A DNA stretch of 64,000 nucleotides, from contig CAADGI010000005.1 in NCBI GenBank assembly GCA_900696495.1, forward strand, positions 62,001-126,000, in the 5' to 3' direction. Below, piece after piece: positions 54,279 to 62,474 of the stretch. The stretch's first letter is position 1; each line of letters opens with the position of its first letter. A program made the position numbers and the translations under genes. Below the pieces are notes generated by a model. The model worked only from the letters and a program-made list of their open reading frames with translations, did not search any database and had not been told where the DNA came from. This DNA comes from an uncultured Alphaproteobacteria bacterium (GTDB lineage Bacteria > Pseudomonadota > Alphaproteobacteria > Micavibrionales > Micavibrionaceae).

Positions 54279-55118
54279 TTAGAGCGAGTTTTTAAGCTCC
54301 TGCAGCAACATGGCGGCCTCGTGCCGGTCGCGGTCCTTGGGCGCTTTCTTGATATATTCCTCCAGCACCTCGATCGCCGGCTTGGGCTGCCCCGTGCGCG
54401 CGTATAAAACCCCCGCATCCAGCAGCAACCTGTATTCGCCCGCATCGATCATGCGCATGCCCTCGACGGTTTTCAGCGCGCCCGCATAATCCTCGCCCTC
54501 GATCTGGCGGTATTTAATATTGTTCTGCAGCCGCATCAGGATTTCGCGTTTGCTTGCGGGCTCGAAATAACTCGCCGACAGTTCGGCGTTCTGTCCGCGC
54601 ACCTGTTTCACGAAACTGCGCAGATCGGGCGCCTCGAGAATTTTGCATTCGTAAAACGGATCGAAAATCAGGCGCCTTCCATCCGTGTCGAGGCGGCAGA
54701 GAAAATGCCCCGGAAAATCCAGGCCGTAAATTTCCCACCCCTGCGCGCCGGCAACGGCGAGATAAATCACCGAGAGCGTCACCGACATGCCCTTGCGCCG
54801 GTCGATCACGCGCAGCAAATTCGCGTTCTGCATATCTTCATGCGTCTCGATGTCGCCCGTATAATTGTTGATTGTCACGATCACATGCTTCAGCGCCGCG
54901 AGCTGCGTCGCTGCATCATCGAGCGCGCCTGCCGCGATCAATTCCTTGTGATATTTCCCGACATCCTCGCCGAGCTTTTGAATGTGATGCACATAGCGCT
55001 CCAGCACCACGCCCGGCTGATCACGCGCCGCCAACGCCAGCGCGGCTTTCCCGAGATCGATCTCGGCATCGGCGACACTTGCCAGTGCGCCGAGATACTC
55101 ATGCGGATTGAAAGACAT
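54279..55118 (-). CDS. SirB1-like transglutaminase-fold protein with TPRs
   Basis: A 279-residue cytoplasmic protein of the SirB1 family. The first part is the transglutaminase-like domain (LINNY-type VTINNYTGDIETHEDMQNANLLRVIDRRKGMSVTLSVIYLAVAGAQGWEIYGLDFPGHFLCRLD), and the last 80 residues form TPR units (KYRQIEGEDYAGALKTVEGMRMIDAGEYRLLLDAGVLYARTGQPKPAIEVLEEYIKKAP). The position of the transglutaminase catalytic Cys holds no Cys (RRKGMSVTLS), so catalysis is doubtful. The ATG directly abuts the stop codon of the BON lipoprotein gene upstream, so the genes are co-transcribed. The 186 bases between it and pal hold only a small GC hairpin. Confidence 0.85.
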   Translation of the reverse strand: MSFNPHEYLGALASVADAEIDLGKAALALAARDQPGVVLERYVHHIQKLGEDVGKYHKELIAAGALDDAATQLAALKHVIVTINNYTGDIETHEDMQNANLLRVIDRRKGMSVTLSVIYLAVAGAQGWEIYGLDFPGHFLCRLDTDGRRLIFDPFYECKILEAPDLRSFVKQVRGQNAELSASYFEPASKREILMRLQNNIKYRQIEGEDYAGALKTVEGMRMIDAGEYRLLLDAGVLYARTGQPKPAIEVLEEYIKKAPKDRDRHEAAMLLQELKNSL

Positions 55119-55868
55119 CTAGTTCAGCTGTTCGCTTTGAACGGGTTCCGGCACCAGCAGCACCGGCTTGTAATCCGTGCTCTCCGTGCCGTAAGACTGC
55201 ACGGGCTGCTCGTCAGGCCAGCGTTCCGCGCCCATGGAGTCAGCGGGCGGATTATTCGAATGCCGCACGGAATCTGCGGCCCCATTGCTAAGAACCGGGC
55301 GGCCCAGCAGCTTCACATAGCTGACCACCTGTTTCACGTCGGGGATTGTCCGCGCCGTTTCGATGACGCGGTTAAGCTCCTGCTGATTCTGCGCCGACCC
55401 CATCAGGTAAACCGTGCCCTGCACCGTATCGATGGAGTAATTGATCGACTGGATGTTGCGGTCGAACGTGATCGCCGTCCGCAGGCGCGACGTGATCCAT
55501 GTATCGCGCGCGAAACCGGTGACGCCGCCGCTTTTCGCGACGCGGATTTCGTTGATGACCTGCTTGACGCCCTTGGGCTGCCACGCCAGGCGCACAGCCT
55601 CGACGCGCGCTTCGGGATTTTGCACGACGCCGGTGATCAGCACGCGGCCCTGGTTGATCGTAAGGTCGAGCTTCGCGAACGTATCGACATCATACTCGAA
55701 CCACAGCTTGTTGATCTGCGCCTGGATCTGCGCGTCGCTCCAGGCCCGCTTGACGCCGCCTTCCTGCGCCGCCGCGACGCCGGCCGTCGCGCCCGCGCCG
55801 ACAAGCATCCCCGCGCAACCGGTCAGAAGCAGCGGACAGAGAGCGATAAGCAGCAGGGATTTTTTCAT
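55119..55868 (-). CDS. BON-domain lipoprotein
   Basis: A 249-residue lipoprotein with lipobox LLLTGCAG and two BON domains: DAQIQAQINKLWFEYDVDTFAKLDLTINQGRVLITGVVQNPEARVEAVRLAWQPKGVKQVINEIRV, then DTWITSRLRTAITFDRNIQSINYSIDTVQGTVYLMGSAQNQQELNRVIETARTIPDVKQVVSYV. It resembles DolP/OsmY-type outer-membrane quality-control proteins that bind anionic lipids. The ATG at 55868 is chosen because AAGGA lies eight bases before it. The tail after the second BON is disordered. Confidence 0.9.
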   Translation of the reverse strand: MKKSLLLIALCPLLLTGCAGMLVGAGATAGVAAAQEGGVKRAWSDAQIQAQINKLWFEYDVDTFAKLDLTINQGRVLITGVVQNPEARVEAVRLAWQPKGVKQVINEIRVAKSGGVTGFARDTWITSRLRTAITFDRNIQSINYSIDTVQGTVYLMGSAQNQQELNRVIETARTIPDVKQVVSYVKLLGRPVLSNGAADSVRHSNNPPADSMGAERWPDEQPVQSYGTESTDYKPVLLVPEPVQSEQLN

Positions 55869-55913
55869 GGGCATAATCCTTCGGAATAAAGAATCGCAGG
55901 CAGGCAGGACCTA

Positions 55914-56279
55914 TTATGAACGCGCCCGCCATGCATTGTCCAGATGGCGGAAAGAAAACGGCGGCGCGAAAACAACCACATCGAAACGCATGTCGAACCC
56001 TGCGAATTGCGGATGCGCGGCAATGAAGAACCGCGCCGCGCTTTCAACCCGCAGCCTGTTACGCGCTGTAATCGACTCCAGCGCCGAACGCATGTCCGCG
56101 CGCCCTTTCACCTCTACGAACACCAGCGCGTTTTTCCTGCGCGCCACGATGTCGATTTCCCCGCCCGGCGTTTTATAACGCACATTCAGAATCTTGTAGC
56201 CCTTGATCTGTAAATAAAGCGCCGCCAGCCGCTCGAGCCTGTGCCCCCGTTCATACGCCTTTATTTTTTCAGTTTTCAT
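55914..56279 (-). CDS. yraN: YraN/UPF0102 nuclease-fold protein
   Basis: A 121-residue protein of the UPF0102 family: YERGHRLERLAALYLQIKGYKILNVRYKTPGGEIDIVARRKNALVFVEVKGRAD, with the E-x-D ... E-V-K core of restriction-endonuclease-like folds. Its biological role is not firmly established; the family is often near rsmI, as here. The ATG at 56279 follows GGGGG; a further ATG at 56294 lies inside the palindromic repeat and is not used. Confidence 0.9.
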   Translation of the reverse strand: MKTEKIKAYERGHRLERLAALYLQIKGYKILNVRYKTPGGEIDIVARRKNALVFVEVKGRADMRSALESITARNRLRVESAARFFIAAHPQFAGFDMRFDVVVFAPPFSFRHLDNAWRARS

Positions 56280-56289
56280 TATTTCCCCC

Positions 56290-56403
56290 GTCATTGCGAG
56301 GAGCGTATGCGACGAAGCAATCCATCTTTTGTCTTCCCCGCGAAAGCGGGAATCTGGATTGCTTCGCGCAGTTTATCCCCGCGCAGGCGGGGACCGCAAT
56401 GAC
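56290..56403. repeat. GTCATTGCGAG palindromic repeat between yraN and rsmI
   Basis: Starts GTCATTGCGAG and ends CGCAATGAC. Long-range arms GAAGCAATCCA (56314-56324) and TGGATTGCTTC (56355-56365) pair around a hairpin CCCGC-GAAA-GCGGG (56337-56350); a second hairpin CCCCGC-GCAG-GCGGGG lies at 56377-56392. Its right end runs into the rsmI coding sequence. Confidence 0.82.
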
Positions 56404-57281
56404 AATGCGATATTATAAATTTCCTTGCGCGGACGGCCCGAAATTTCCGCGACCACCGCCGCCGCCTCTTTCGTGCTCATTGTTTTCAGCGCTTTCTTGA
56501 GTTCCTTTTCAACATCCGCATCACTCATCGCTTCCGCTTCCCCGCGCCCGATCACCAAAACGATCTCGCCCTTCAACTCCTTGAAATTCTCAATCAACTC
56601 CGAAACCGGCCCGCGCAGAATTTCCTCATGCAGCTTCGTCAGCTCCCGCGCCACCGCGACTTCGCGCTCGCCCAGCGCTTCATGGATATCCTTCAGCGCT
56701 TCATACAATCGCGGCGCGGTTTCGAACGCGATCAACGTCCCCGGTGCATTCTTCCATTCGCTTAAATGTTTTTTCCGCGCCGCGCTTTTCGGCGGCAGGA
56801 AACCGATGAATGAAAACGCATCAGACGGCAGTCCCGACAACTGCAACGCCGTCAGCGGCGCATTCGCCCCCGGCAGCGCCGTCACCGCGATTCCCTCCCC
56901 GATACATTCGCGCACCAGTTTATATCCCGGGTCGGAAACCAGCGGCGTCCCCGCATCGCTTATGAAAGCAACGCGGCCCCCGTCCCGCAGCATCTGCATG
57001 ATACTCCCGCGCTGCCTGTCGGCATTATGATCGTTGTAAGGCAGCAGCGGCTTCTTGATCCCGAAATGCTCCAGCAGCTTGCCCGAAACCCGCGTATCCT
57101 CGCAGATCACCCGGTCGGACAAAGCCAGCACATCCAGCGCCCGCAGCGTAATGTCGCCCAGGTTACCGATCGGCGTCGCGACGAGATACAACCCCGGCAT
57201 AACCGCGTTTTTTCTGCGCGGAGGGAGTAGCCAGTCCCCCCCTTTCGTTTTAGATTCTTTTTGGTTAGTCTGTTCCGACAT
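56373..57281 (-). CDS. rsmI: 16S rRNA C1402 2'-O-methyltransferase RsmI
   Basis: A 302-residue SPOUT/tetrapyrrole-type methyltransferase that methylates C1402 of 16S rRNA. Motifs: GLYLVATPIGNLGDITLRALDVLALSDRVICEDTRVSGKLLEHFGI, LLPYNDHNADRQRGSIMQMLRDGGRVAFISDAGTPLVSDPGYKLVR and LPGANAPLTALQLSGLPSDAFSFIGFLPPK. The last nine residues (SLRSPPARG) are encoded by the palindromic repeat, which also supplies the stop. The start may instead be the ATG at 57200, closer to the family norm; 57281 leaves only about 20 bases to the divergent lipoprotein gene. Confidence 0.94.
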   Translation of the reverse strand: MSEQTNQKESKTKGGDWLLPPRRKNAVMPGLYLVATPIGNLGDITLRALDVLALSDRVICEDTRVSGKLLEHFGIKKPLLPYNDHNADRQRGSIMQMLRDGGRVAFISDAGTPLVSDPGYKLVRECIGEGIAVTALPGANAPLTALQLSGLPSDAFSFIGFLPPKSAARKKHLSEWKNAPGTLIAFETAPRLYEALKDIHEALGEREVAVARELTKLHEEILRGPVSELIENFKELKGEIVLVIGRGEAEAMSDADVEKELKKALKTMSTKEAAAVVAEISGRPRKEIYNIALSLRSPPARG

Positions 57282-57303
57282 CCCCGGAGAATATCAGACC
57301 CCT

Positions 57304-58584
57304 GTGAAGAAGAACATGCGCAGATTAAACCTCTTTTCCGTCCTTTTCCTCGCCGCCCTGCTTTTACTGACCGCCTGCGGCGGCGGTGGAGGCTACGCAA
57401 GACCCGCCCAGGAAAAACCGCACCTCCTTTCGCAGGAACAGGCTGGCCCGCCAACGCCCGCAACCACACAAGCGCCTGAAACACCCTCGGCGCAAAACCT
57501 GCGCCCGGTGAAAGTCGGCATTCTCCTCCCCCTCACCGGCAAGGACCAGCAACTCGGCCAGTCCATGCTCAAGGCCGCGCAGATGGCGCTGTTCGATGTC
57601 GGCTATGAAGGCTTTGAATTGATCCCGCGCGATACCAAATCCTCGCCGCAGGAAGCCGCCGCTGCCGCGCGCTCGGCCATCGCGGGCGGCGCCGAACTTC
57701 TGCTCGGGCCGATCTTCTCGGAATCCGTCGCCGCCGTGAAACCGGTCGCGAAACAATCCAACGTCAACGTCATCGCCTTCACCACCGACTGGAAACACGC
57801 GGGCAACGGCGCATTCGTCATGGGCTTCCTGCCGTTCGACCAGATCCAGCGCGTCGCGCAATTCGCCGCCGCCAAAAACGTCCGCAGCGTCGGCGTCCTC
57901 GCCCCTACCACCGATTACGGCCAGATCACCCTCTCCGCTTTCCAGTCCGCCGCCGGCCGCAACAACATGCAGCTCACAGCCACCGAACGCTTCAATCCGC
58001 AGACCCGCGAGATCGCCGCCACGCTGCGCCAGTTCGCGCGCTACGACCAGCGCCACCCGAACGGCCAGCCTTCGAATGCGCCCGCACCTTTTGACGCCGT
58101 ATTCATGCCGGTCGGCGGCGACAGCGCCAGGACCATCGGCAACATGCTGACGCAGCTCGACCTGCCGCCCAGCCGCGTCAAACGTCTCGGCACCGGCCTG
58201 TTCGACGATCCGTCCCTCTCGCAGGAACCCGGCCTTGAAGGCTCATGGTTCGCCGCGCCCTCGCCCGGCGCGCGCTCGGCCTTCGAGCGCCGCTTCCAGC
58301 AAAGCTACGGCTACACCGCCCCGCGCCTGACGACGCTCGCCTATGACGCGACCGCCCTTGCGGCCATCCTCGCCAAGCGCGGCTTGCAGGGCGCGGCGGG
58401 CAAGCCCGGCTTCGACGCGAAATCGCTGATGAACCCGAACGGCTTTTCCGGCATCGATGGAATCTTCCGTTTCCGCCCCGACGGCACGGCGGAACGCGGC
58501 CTCGCGATCCTTGAAATCCGCCGCGGCGGCATCAGCGTCATCGAGGAAGCGCCGAAAACTTTTCAGGCTGCGCCGCTCAACTGA
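57304..58584 (+). CDS. LpoA-like penicillin-binding-protein activator lipoprotein
   Basis: A 426-residue lipoprotein. The N terminus VKKNMRRLNLFSVLFLAALLLLTACGGGGG gives lipobox LTAC; GTG at 57304 and ATG at 57316 are both possible. After a Pro/Gln/Thr linker, a periplasmic binding-protein type-1 fold begins (PVKVGILLPLTGKDQQLGQSMLKAAQMALFDVGYEGFELIPRDTKSSPQEAAAAARSAIAGGAELLLGPIFSESVAAVKPVAKQ) and continues to TTLAYDATALAAILAKRG. This is the C-terminal half of LpoA, without its N-terminal TPR half, as usual outside gammaproteobacteria. It probably supports a peptidoglycan synthase. The frame from 57055 runs back over rsmI and is not used. Confidence 0.88.
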   Translation: MKKNMRRLNLFSVLFLAALLLLTACGGGGGYARPAQEKPHLLSQEQAGPPTPATTQAPETPSAQNLRPVKVGILLPLTGKDQQLGQSMLKAAQMALFDVGYEGFELIPRDTKSSPQEAAAAARSAIAGGAELLLGPIFSESVAAVKPVAKQSNVNVIAFTTDWKHAGNGAFVMGFLPFDQIQRVAQFAAAKNVRSVGVLAPTTDYGQITLSAFQSAAGRNNMQLTATERFNPQTREIAATLRQFARYDQRHPNGQPSNAPAPFDAVFMPVGGDSARTIGNMLTQLDLPPSRVKRLGTGLFDDPSLSQEPGLEGSWFAAPSPGARSAFERRFQQSYGYTAPRLTTLAYDATALAAILAKRGLQGAAGKPGFDAKSLMNPNGFSGIDGIFRFRPDGTAERGLAILEIRRGGISVIEEAPKTFQAAPLN

Positions 58585-58601
58585 CTGATTCGCAAATAAC
58601 T

Positions 58602-58627
58602 TTCACATTTTTCCACAAACATGTGAA
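58602..58627. promoter_or_regulatory. inverted repeat upstream of the TetR-family gene
   Basis: TTCACAT at 58602-58608 and ATGTGAA at 58621-58627 with a 12-base spacer. It lies about 90 bases before the TetR-family start and may be its own operator. It has no T-run. Confidence 0.35.
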
Positions 58628-58717
58628 TCGTTATGCAGCGAACCTTGAGCTGACCTCCAGAATCGTCACACGATTGAACCCACCAATACGAAACGATGAG
58701 TTTGAATAGGTGACGTC

Positions 58718-59578
58718 ATGACCCAGCTCGCACTTTACGGCCTTCTCTCCGAACCCGTTCTTGAAGACAATCCCTTCAGGCAGGAACCTCCGAAGCAGGA
58801 GCCTTCCAAACAGTTTCGAAAGCCGGAACCTCCCAAAGAAGAAGAGGACATCCGCGAAGAACGGGAACCTGAAGAAGAAATCCAGGAAGAGGAAGACGCC
58901 CGGGAAGAAATCGTCGAGCGCGAAGAACCCGTAGAAATTCAGGAAGAAGAACAGGACGAAGAGGAGCAGGAGGCGAAAGTTTTCCGCAAGGGCCGCCCGC
59001 GCAGCCAGAAATCCCGCGCCGCCATCCTTAAAGCCACCAACGCCCTGCTGCTTCATACATCTGTGCAGGAACTGAGCATCGAAGCCATCGCCAGGCGCGC
59101 GAAAGTCGGCAAAACCACCATCTACCGCTGGTGGCCGAATAAAACGGCTGTCGTCATGGAAGCCCTCTCCACCCAGCCCGCCATGAACGCGCCGATGCCC
59201 ACCGCCCGCAACAACCACGAGGCGCTGGTCCTCCAGCTCGAAAAACTGATCCGCCTGCTCCACAGCAAGAACGGCCAGACCATCGCCCAGCTCTTCAGCG
59301 AAGCGCAGGGCAATGAGGCCTCGCAGGAGATCTTCGAAAACAGCTTCCTCTCGCCCCTGATGGACGCCATCGGCTTCAGCATCGAGGAAGGCTGCAAGAG
59401 CGGCGAATTCCGCCCCATCAACACCAAGATGGCGCTGGACCTCCTGTGCGGGCCTATTTTCTTCCGCCTCATGGCCCACCCGCAGGAATTCAACGAGGAA
59501 TTCGAGCAGACCTTCCCGCGCGGGGTCGTGCGCCTGATCGCCACCGAGAAAAAAACCGATAAAAAAGTTGAAAAATAA
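58718..59578 (+). CDS. TetR/AcrR regulator with long acidic N-terminal arm
   Basis: A 286-residue regulator. Residues 1-88 are unusual: a leading MTQLALYGLLSEPVLEDNPF, then a Pro/Gln/Lys stretch, then about 50 residues made mostly of Glu and Asp (EEEDIREEREPEEEIQEEED and onward). The TetR helix-turn-helix follows: RSQKSRAAILKATNALLLHTSVQELSIEAIARRAKVGKTTIYRWWPNKTAVVMEAL. The C-terminal ligand domain contains FSEAQGNEASQEIFENSFLSPLMDAIGFSIEEGCKSGEFRPINTKMALDLLCGPIFFRLM. The acidic arm may mimic DNA or bind a partner (inference). Ligand and targets are unknown. Confidence 0.88.
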   Translation: MTQLALYGLLSEPVLEDNPFRQEPPKQEPSKQFRKPEPPKEEEDIREEREPEEEIQEEEDAREEIVEREEPVEIQEEEQDEEEQEAKVFRKGRPRSQKSRAAILKATNALLLHTSVQELSIEAIARRAKVGKTTIYRWWPNKTAVVMEALSTQPAMNAPMPTARNNHEALVLQLEKLIRLLHSKNGQTIAQLFSEAQGNEASQEIFENSFLSPLMDAIGFSIEEGCKSGEFRPINTKMALDLLCGPIFFRLMAHPQEFNEEFEQTFPRGVVRLIATEKKTDKKVEK

Positions 59579-59627
59579 TTCGGCTCCCCGATTTTCTTTT
59601 GCCCCATAATCCAATAATCTCGGGATT

Positions 59628-60917
59628 ATGGAACCGTCGAACAGCTATAGCGATATTTCAGCAAAAATCAGCGCCTGGTTGAACGCCAACCTGCTCACCA
59701 CCGACGCTTTCATCCAGTTCATCATGATCGCGGGCGCCTTCCTGTTCGGCGCCATTTTCTACCGCATGATCCGCGGCCGTATCCTCGCCGCCATCGAGCG
59801 CGCGGAAATGCCCATCCGCGTCAAGCGCACCATCACCAACCTGCAGGAGCTTTTAATGCCGCTGCTGGCGCTGGCGATCCTCTTCGTCATGACCATGCTG
59901 GCGCGCTCGGACGCCATCGGCATGCAGGCATCGATCAACGACAGCGCGATGAAGCTCCTGCTCGCCTGGATCGTCATCCGCTTCGCGCTTGAATTCGTCG
60001 AAAACAGCTTCATCCGCAACATCATGACGGTGCTGATCCTCACCATCACGGCCCTCAGCGTCTTCGGCATGCTGGACGAAACCACCGCCGCGCTGGATGC
60101 CATCGGCTTCAGCTTCGGCAAGGTGCGCTTCTCGGCCCTCGCCCTGATCAAGGGCGCGATGTCGATCTTCATCCTGCTCTATCTCGCCCTGTTCGCCTCG
60201 ACCTTCCTCGAACGCCGCGTCCTCAAATCCAGGAGCCTGACGCGCTCCAGCCAGGTTTTGATCGTCAAGGTCATGCGCGTCGTCCTGATCGTGTTCGCCA
60301 TTCTCGTGGGCGTCACCAGCTCCGGCATCGATCTCTCCATCTTCACCGTCTTCATGGGCACCGTCGGCCTCGGCGTCGGCTTCGGCCTGCAGAAAGTCGT
60401 CTCGAACCTCTTCTCCGGCATGCTGCTGCTGATGGACAAATCCATCTCGCCCGGCGACATCATCGAGCTTGAAAACACCGGCACCTACGGCTGGGTTAAC
60501 CACATGGCGGCCCGCTATACCGAGATCGTCACCCGCGACAACAAATCCTACCTTATCCCCAACGAGGATTTCATCACCCAGCGCGTCATCAACTGGTCGC
60601 ACGGCAACCGCCTGCTGCGCCTCGACGTGAAATTCGGCGTCCACTCCGCCTCCAACCCCCATGATGTCGTGCGCATTGCGCTCGAAGCCGCGAAAAAACC
60701 CGCCCGCGTCGTCGAAACGCCCGAACCCACCTGCAACCTCGCCGAGTTCGGCGAAAGCTCGCTCAATTTCGTGCTCTCCTTCTGGATCAAGGACGCCGAG
60801 CAAGGCCTCGGCAACGTCAAGGGCGAGGTTCTGCTGGCGCTCTGGGATGCCTTCAAGGCCAACAACATCCGCATCCCCTACCCCCACCGCGAAATCTATC
60901 TGCACAAGGCGGATTAA
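59628..60917 (+). CDS. MscS-family mechanosensitive channel
   Basis: A 429-residue MscS-like channel with about five or six TM helices before the pore: FIQFIMIAGAFLFGAIFYRMI, LLMPLLALAILFVMTML, LLLAWIVIRFALEFV, IMTVLILTITALSVFGML, LIKGAMSIFILLYLALFASTFL and VMRVVLIVFAILVGV. The pore helix is IFTVFMGTVGLGVGFGLQKVVSNLFSGMLLLMDKSISPGDIIEL with the Gly-rich repeat typical of TM3. The beta domain (YGWVNHMAARYTEIVTRDNKSYLIPNEDFITQRVINWS) and alpha/beta vestibule follow. It has more N-terminal helices than E. coli MscS. It releases solutes on hypo-osmotic shock. Confidence 0.93.
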   Translation: MEPSNSYSDISAKISAWLNANLLTTDAFIQFIMIAGAFLFGAIFYRMIRGRILAAIERAEMPIRVKRTITNLQELLMPLLALAILFVMTMLARSDAIGMQASINDSAMKLLLAWIVIRFALEFVENSFIRNIMTVLILTITALSVFGMLDETTAALDAIGFSFGKVRFSALALIKGAMSIFILLYLALFASTFLERRVLKSRSLTRSSQVLIVKVMRVVLIVFAILVGVTSSGIDLSIFTVFMGTVGLGVGFGLQKVVSNLFSGMLLLMDKSISPGDIIELENTGTYGWVNHMAARYTEIVTRDNKSYLIPNEDFITQRVINWSHGNRLLRLDVKFGVHSASNPHDVVRIALEAAKKPARVVETPEPTCNLAEFGESSLNFVLSFWIKDAEQGLGNVKGEVLLALWDAFKANNIRIPYPHREIYLHKAD

Positions 60918-60941
60918 TCCCCTCTTGATTAATTCCCTCTT
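60912..60941. repeat. tandem 15-base duplication at the mscS stop
   Basis: GATTAATCCCCTCTT (60912-60926) followed directly by GATTAATTCCCTCTT (60927-60941), one mismatch. The first copy contains the stop codon of the channel gene. Confidence 0.7.
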
Positions 60942-60962
60942 ACTGTCATCCAAACCTTTACC

Positions 60963-61059
60963 GTCATTCCTGCGAAGGCAGGAATCCATCCATCCGCCTA
61001 TTCAAATGGTTGCTTTTGGTACTTTCCCATCCATGGATCCCAGCCTTCGCTGGGATGAC
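60963..61059. repeat. palindromic intergenic repeat, GTCATTCCTGCG type
   Basis: Starts GTCATTCC and ends GGGATGAC. Hairpins ATTCCTGC-GAAG-GCAGGAAT (60966-60985) and ATCCCAGC-CTTC-GCTGGGAT (61037-61056) flank a unique 50-base middle. Same architecture as 49473-49542. Confidence 0.78.
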
Positions 61060-61107
61060 GTATTGGAGAAATTGAAAATCTCATTAAAACCCGTTATATA
61101 AGCCCCC

Positions 61108-61995
61108 ATGACCTACAAAATCGCAGCCTTTTACCGCTTTACGCCCGTGGAAGACATCGACTCTCTGCGCGCGGAAATTGTCACGTTCGGTAAAACGTTG
61201 CAAGGCATGTGCGGCACGATTTTGCTGGCGCCCGAGGGCATCAACGCCACCATCGGCGCGAAAGAACAAGCTCTCGATAAAATGATCGACTTTCTTGACG
61301 CCCGCCTCGGCATCAGACAGGGCGAACTCAAATATTCCGAAAGCGCGGGCGCTCCCTTCAACCGCTTCAAGGTCCGCCCGAAGAAGGAAATCATCACCAT
61401 GCGCCGGCCCGAGGCCGACCCGAACGTGCGCAAGGGCGAATATGTGGAAGCGGCCGACTGGAACGCGCTGATGAACGATCCCGACGTCACCCTCATCGAC
61501 ACGCGCAACATCTACGAAACCGAAGTGGGAATTTTCCAGGGCGCGCTCGACCCGAAACTGGGCACCTTCACCGAATTCCCGGCATGGGTCGAAAAAAATC
61601 TCGACCCCGCCAAACATAAAAAAGTCGCCATGTTCTGCACCGGCGGCATTCGCTGTGAAAAAGCTTCGAGCTACATGCTCGCCGCGGGCTTCGAAAAAAT
61701 CTACCACCTCAAGGGCGGCATCCTGAAATATCTCGAAACCATTCCCGCCGACCAGTCAAAATGGGACGGCGCCTGCTTTGTCTTCGATAAACGCGTTTCC
61801 GTCATTCATGGATTGGAGGAAGGCCGCCACACCATCTGCCACGGCTGCCGCGCGCCCCTCGCGCCCGAAGACACGAGCCACGCCAAATACGAGGAAGGCG
61901 TCTCCTGCGCGCACTGCGCCGACGCCCTCACACCTGAACGCACCGCGTCTCTACGCGCGCGTCACAAACATTTCCTTGAACGTTATAGCGGCTAG
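61108..61995 (+). CDS. trhO: tRNA uridine(34) hydroxylase TrhO (rhodanese fold)
   Basis: A 295-residue YceA/TrhO protein that hydroxylates U34 of certain tRNAs on the way to 5-methoxyuridine or cmo5U. N-terminal ferredoxin-like domain: YKIAAFYRFTPVEDIDSLRAE ... GTILLAPEGINATI. Rhodanese domain: VTLIDTRNIYETEVGIFQGALDP, and the active loop AMFCTGGIRCEKASSYMLAAGFEKIYHLKGGIL with the catalytic Cys in CTGGIRCE. A C-terminal zinc-ribbon-like segment has CHGCRAPLAPED and CAHCADALTPE. Its stop overlaps the convergent gene by three bases. Confidence 0.94.
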   Translation: MTYKIAAFYRFTPVEDIDSLRAEIVTFGKTLQGMCGTILLAPEGINATIGAKEQALDKMIDFLDARLGIRQGELKYSESAGAPFNRFKVRPKKEIITMRRPEADPNVRKGEYVEAADWNALMNDPDVTLIDTRNIYETEVGIFQGALDPKLGTFTEFPAWVEKNLDPAKHKKVAMFCTGGIRCEKASSYMLAAGFEKIYHLKGGILKYLETIPADQSKWDGACFVFDKRVSVIHGLEEGRHTICHGCRAPLAPEDTSHAKYEEGVSCAHCADALTPERTASLRARHKHFLERYSG

Positions 61996-62474
61996 TTAGC
62001 CTTAGGTTCAGCCCCGGGCTTCGGCGGCATATTATGCGGCGATTTTCCGCCGTGACGGCCCTTCCACGCGAAGGAATTCGCCACCTGGTCGGCCAGCTTC
62101 TTGCGGTCTTCCGACGGCAACTGCGCTAGCAATTCCTTTGTAGATTGCGTTTTCTTCTTCGAGATCAGATCCTGCACGCCCCGGATGCGCGCCACCGCCT
62201 CGTCGAATTTTTCCGGGTCGAATTCGTCCGCCCGCACGACATCCGCCAGGTAATTGCGGTTATCCACCGACTGGCGCATGGTGGAGCTCATATTCTTCCA
62301 GTTATCCTGGAACATCTTGGTCACCAGCTCCTGCGATTCCGGCGTCAGCCCCGCCTTCATTTTCTCCCACGGCATATCCTGCCGCTTGTCCATCACCATG
62401 CCGCCCAGCGCGCCGGCCAGCAGCACGTTCGCCAGCACCGAAATCGTCAAAAATATTTTCAAATTTTTATTCAT
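61992..62474 (-). CDS. Spy/ZraP-like periplasmic heavy-metal-resistance protein
   Basis: A 160-residue protein with one N-terminal TM or uncleaved signal (IFLTISVLANVLLAGALGGMVM) and a helical periplasmic part (LTPESQELVTKMFQDNWKNMSSTMRQSVDNRNYLADVVRADEFDPEKFDEAVARIRGVQDLISKKKTQSTKELLAQLPSEDRKKLADQV). This matches the heavy-metal-resistance / CpxP-Spy-like pattern. It is third in the sigma / anti-sigma operon, overlapping the anti-sigma gene as ATGA, so it may be a sensor or chaperone in that circuit (inference). Confidence 0.85.
   Translation of the reverse strand: MNKNLKIFLTISVLANVLLAGALGGMVMDKRQDMPWEKMKAGLTPESQELVTKMFQDNWKNMSSTMRQSVDNRNYLADVVRADEFDPEKFDEAVARIRGVQDLISKKKTQSTKELLAQLPSEDRKKLADQVANSFAWKGRHGGKSPHNMPPKPGAEPKAN

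Noticed and set aside
59853-60989. 378-codon minus-strand frame
   Set aside because: Antisense to the MscS-family gene with an Asp/Gly/His-biased composition typical of a shadow frame.
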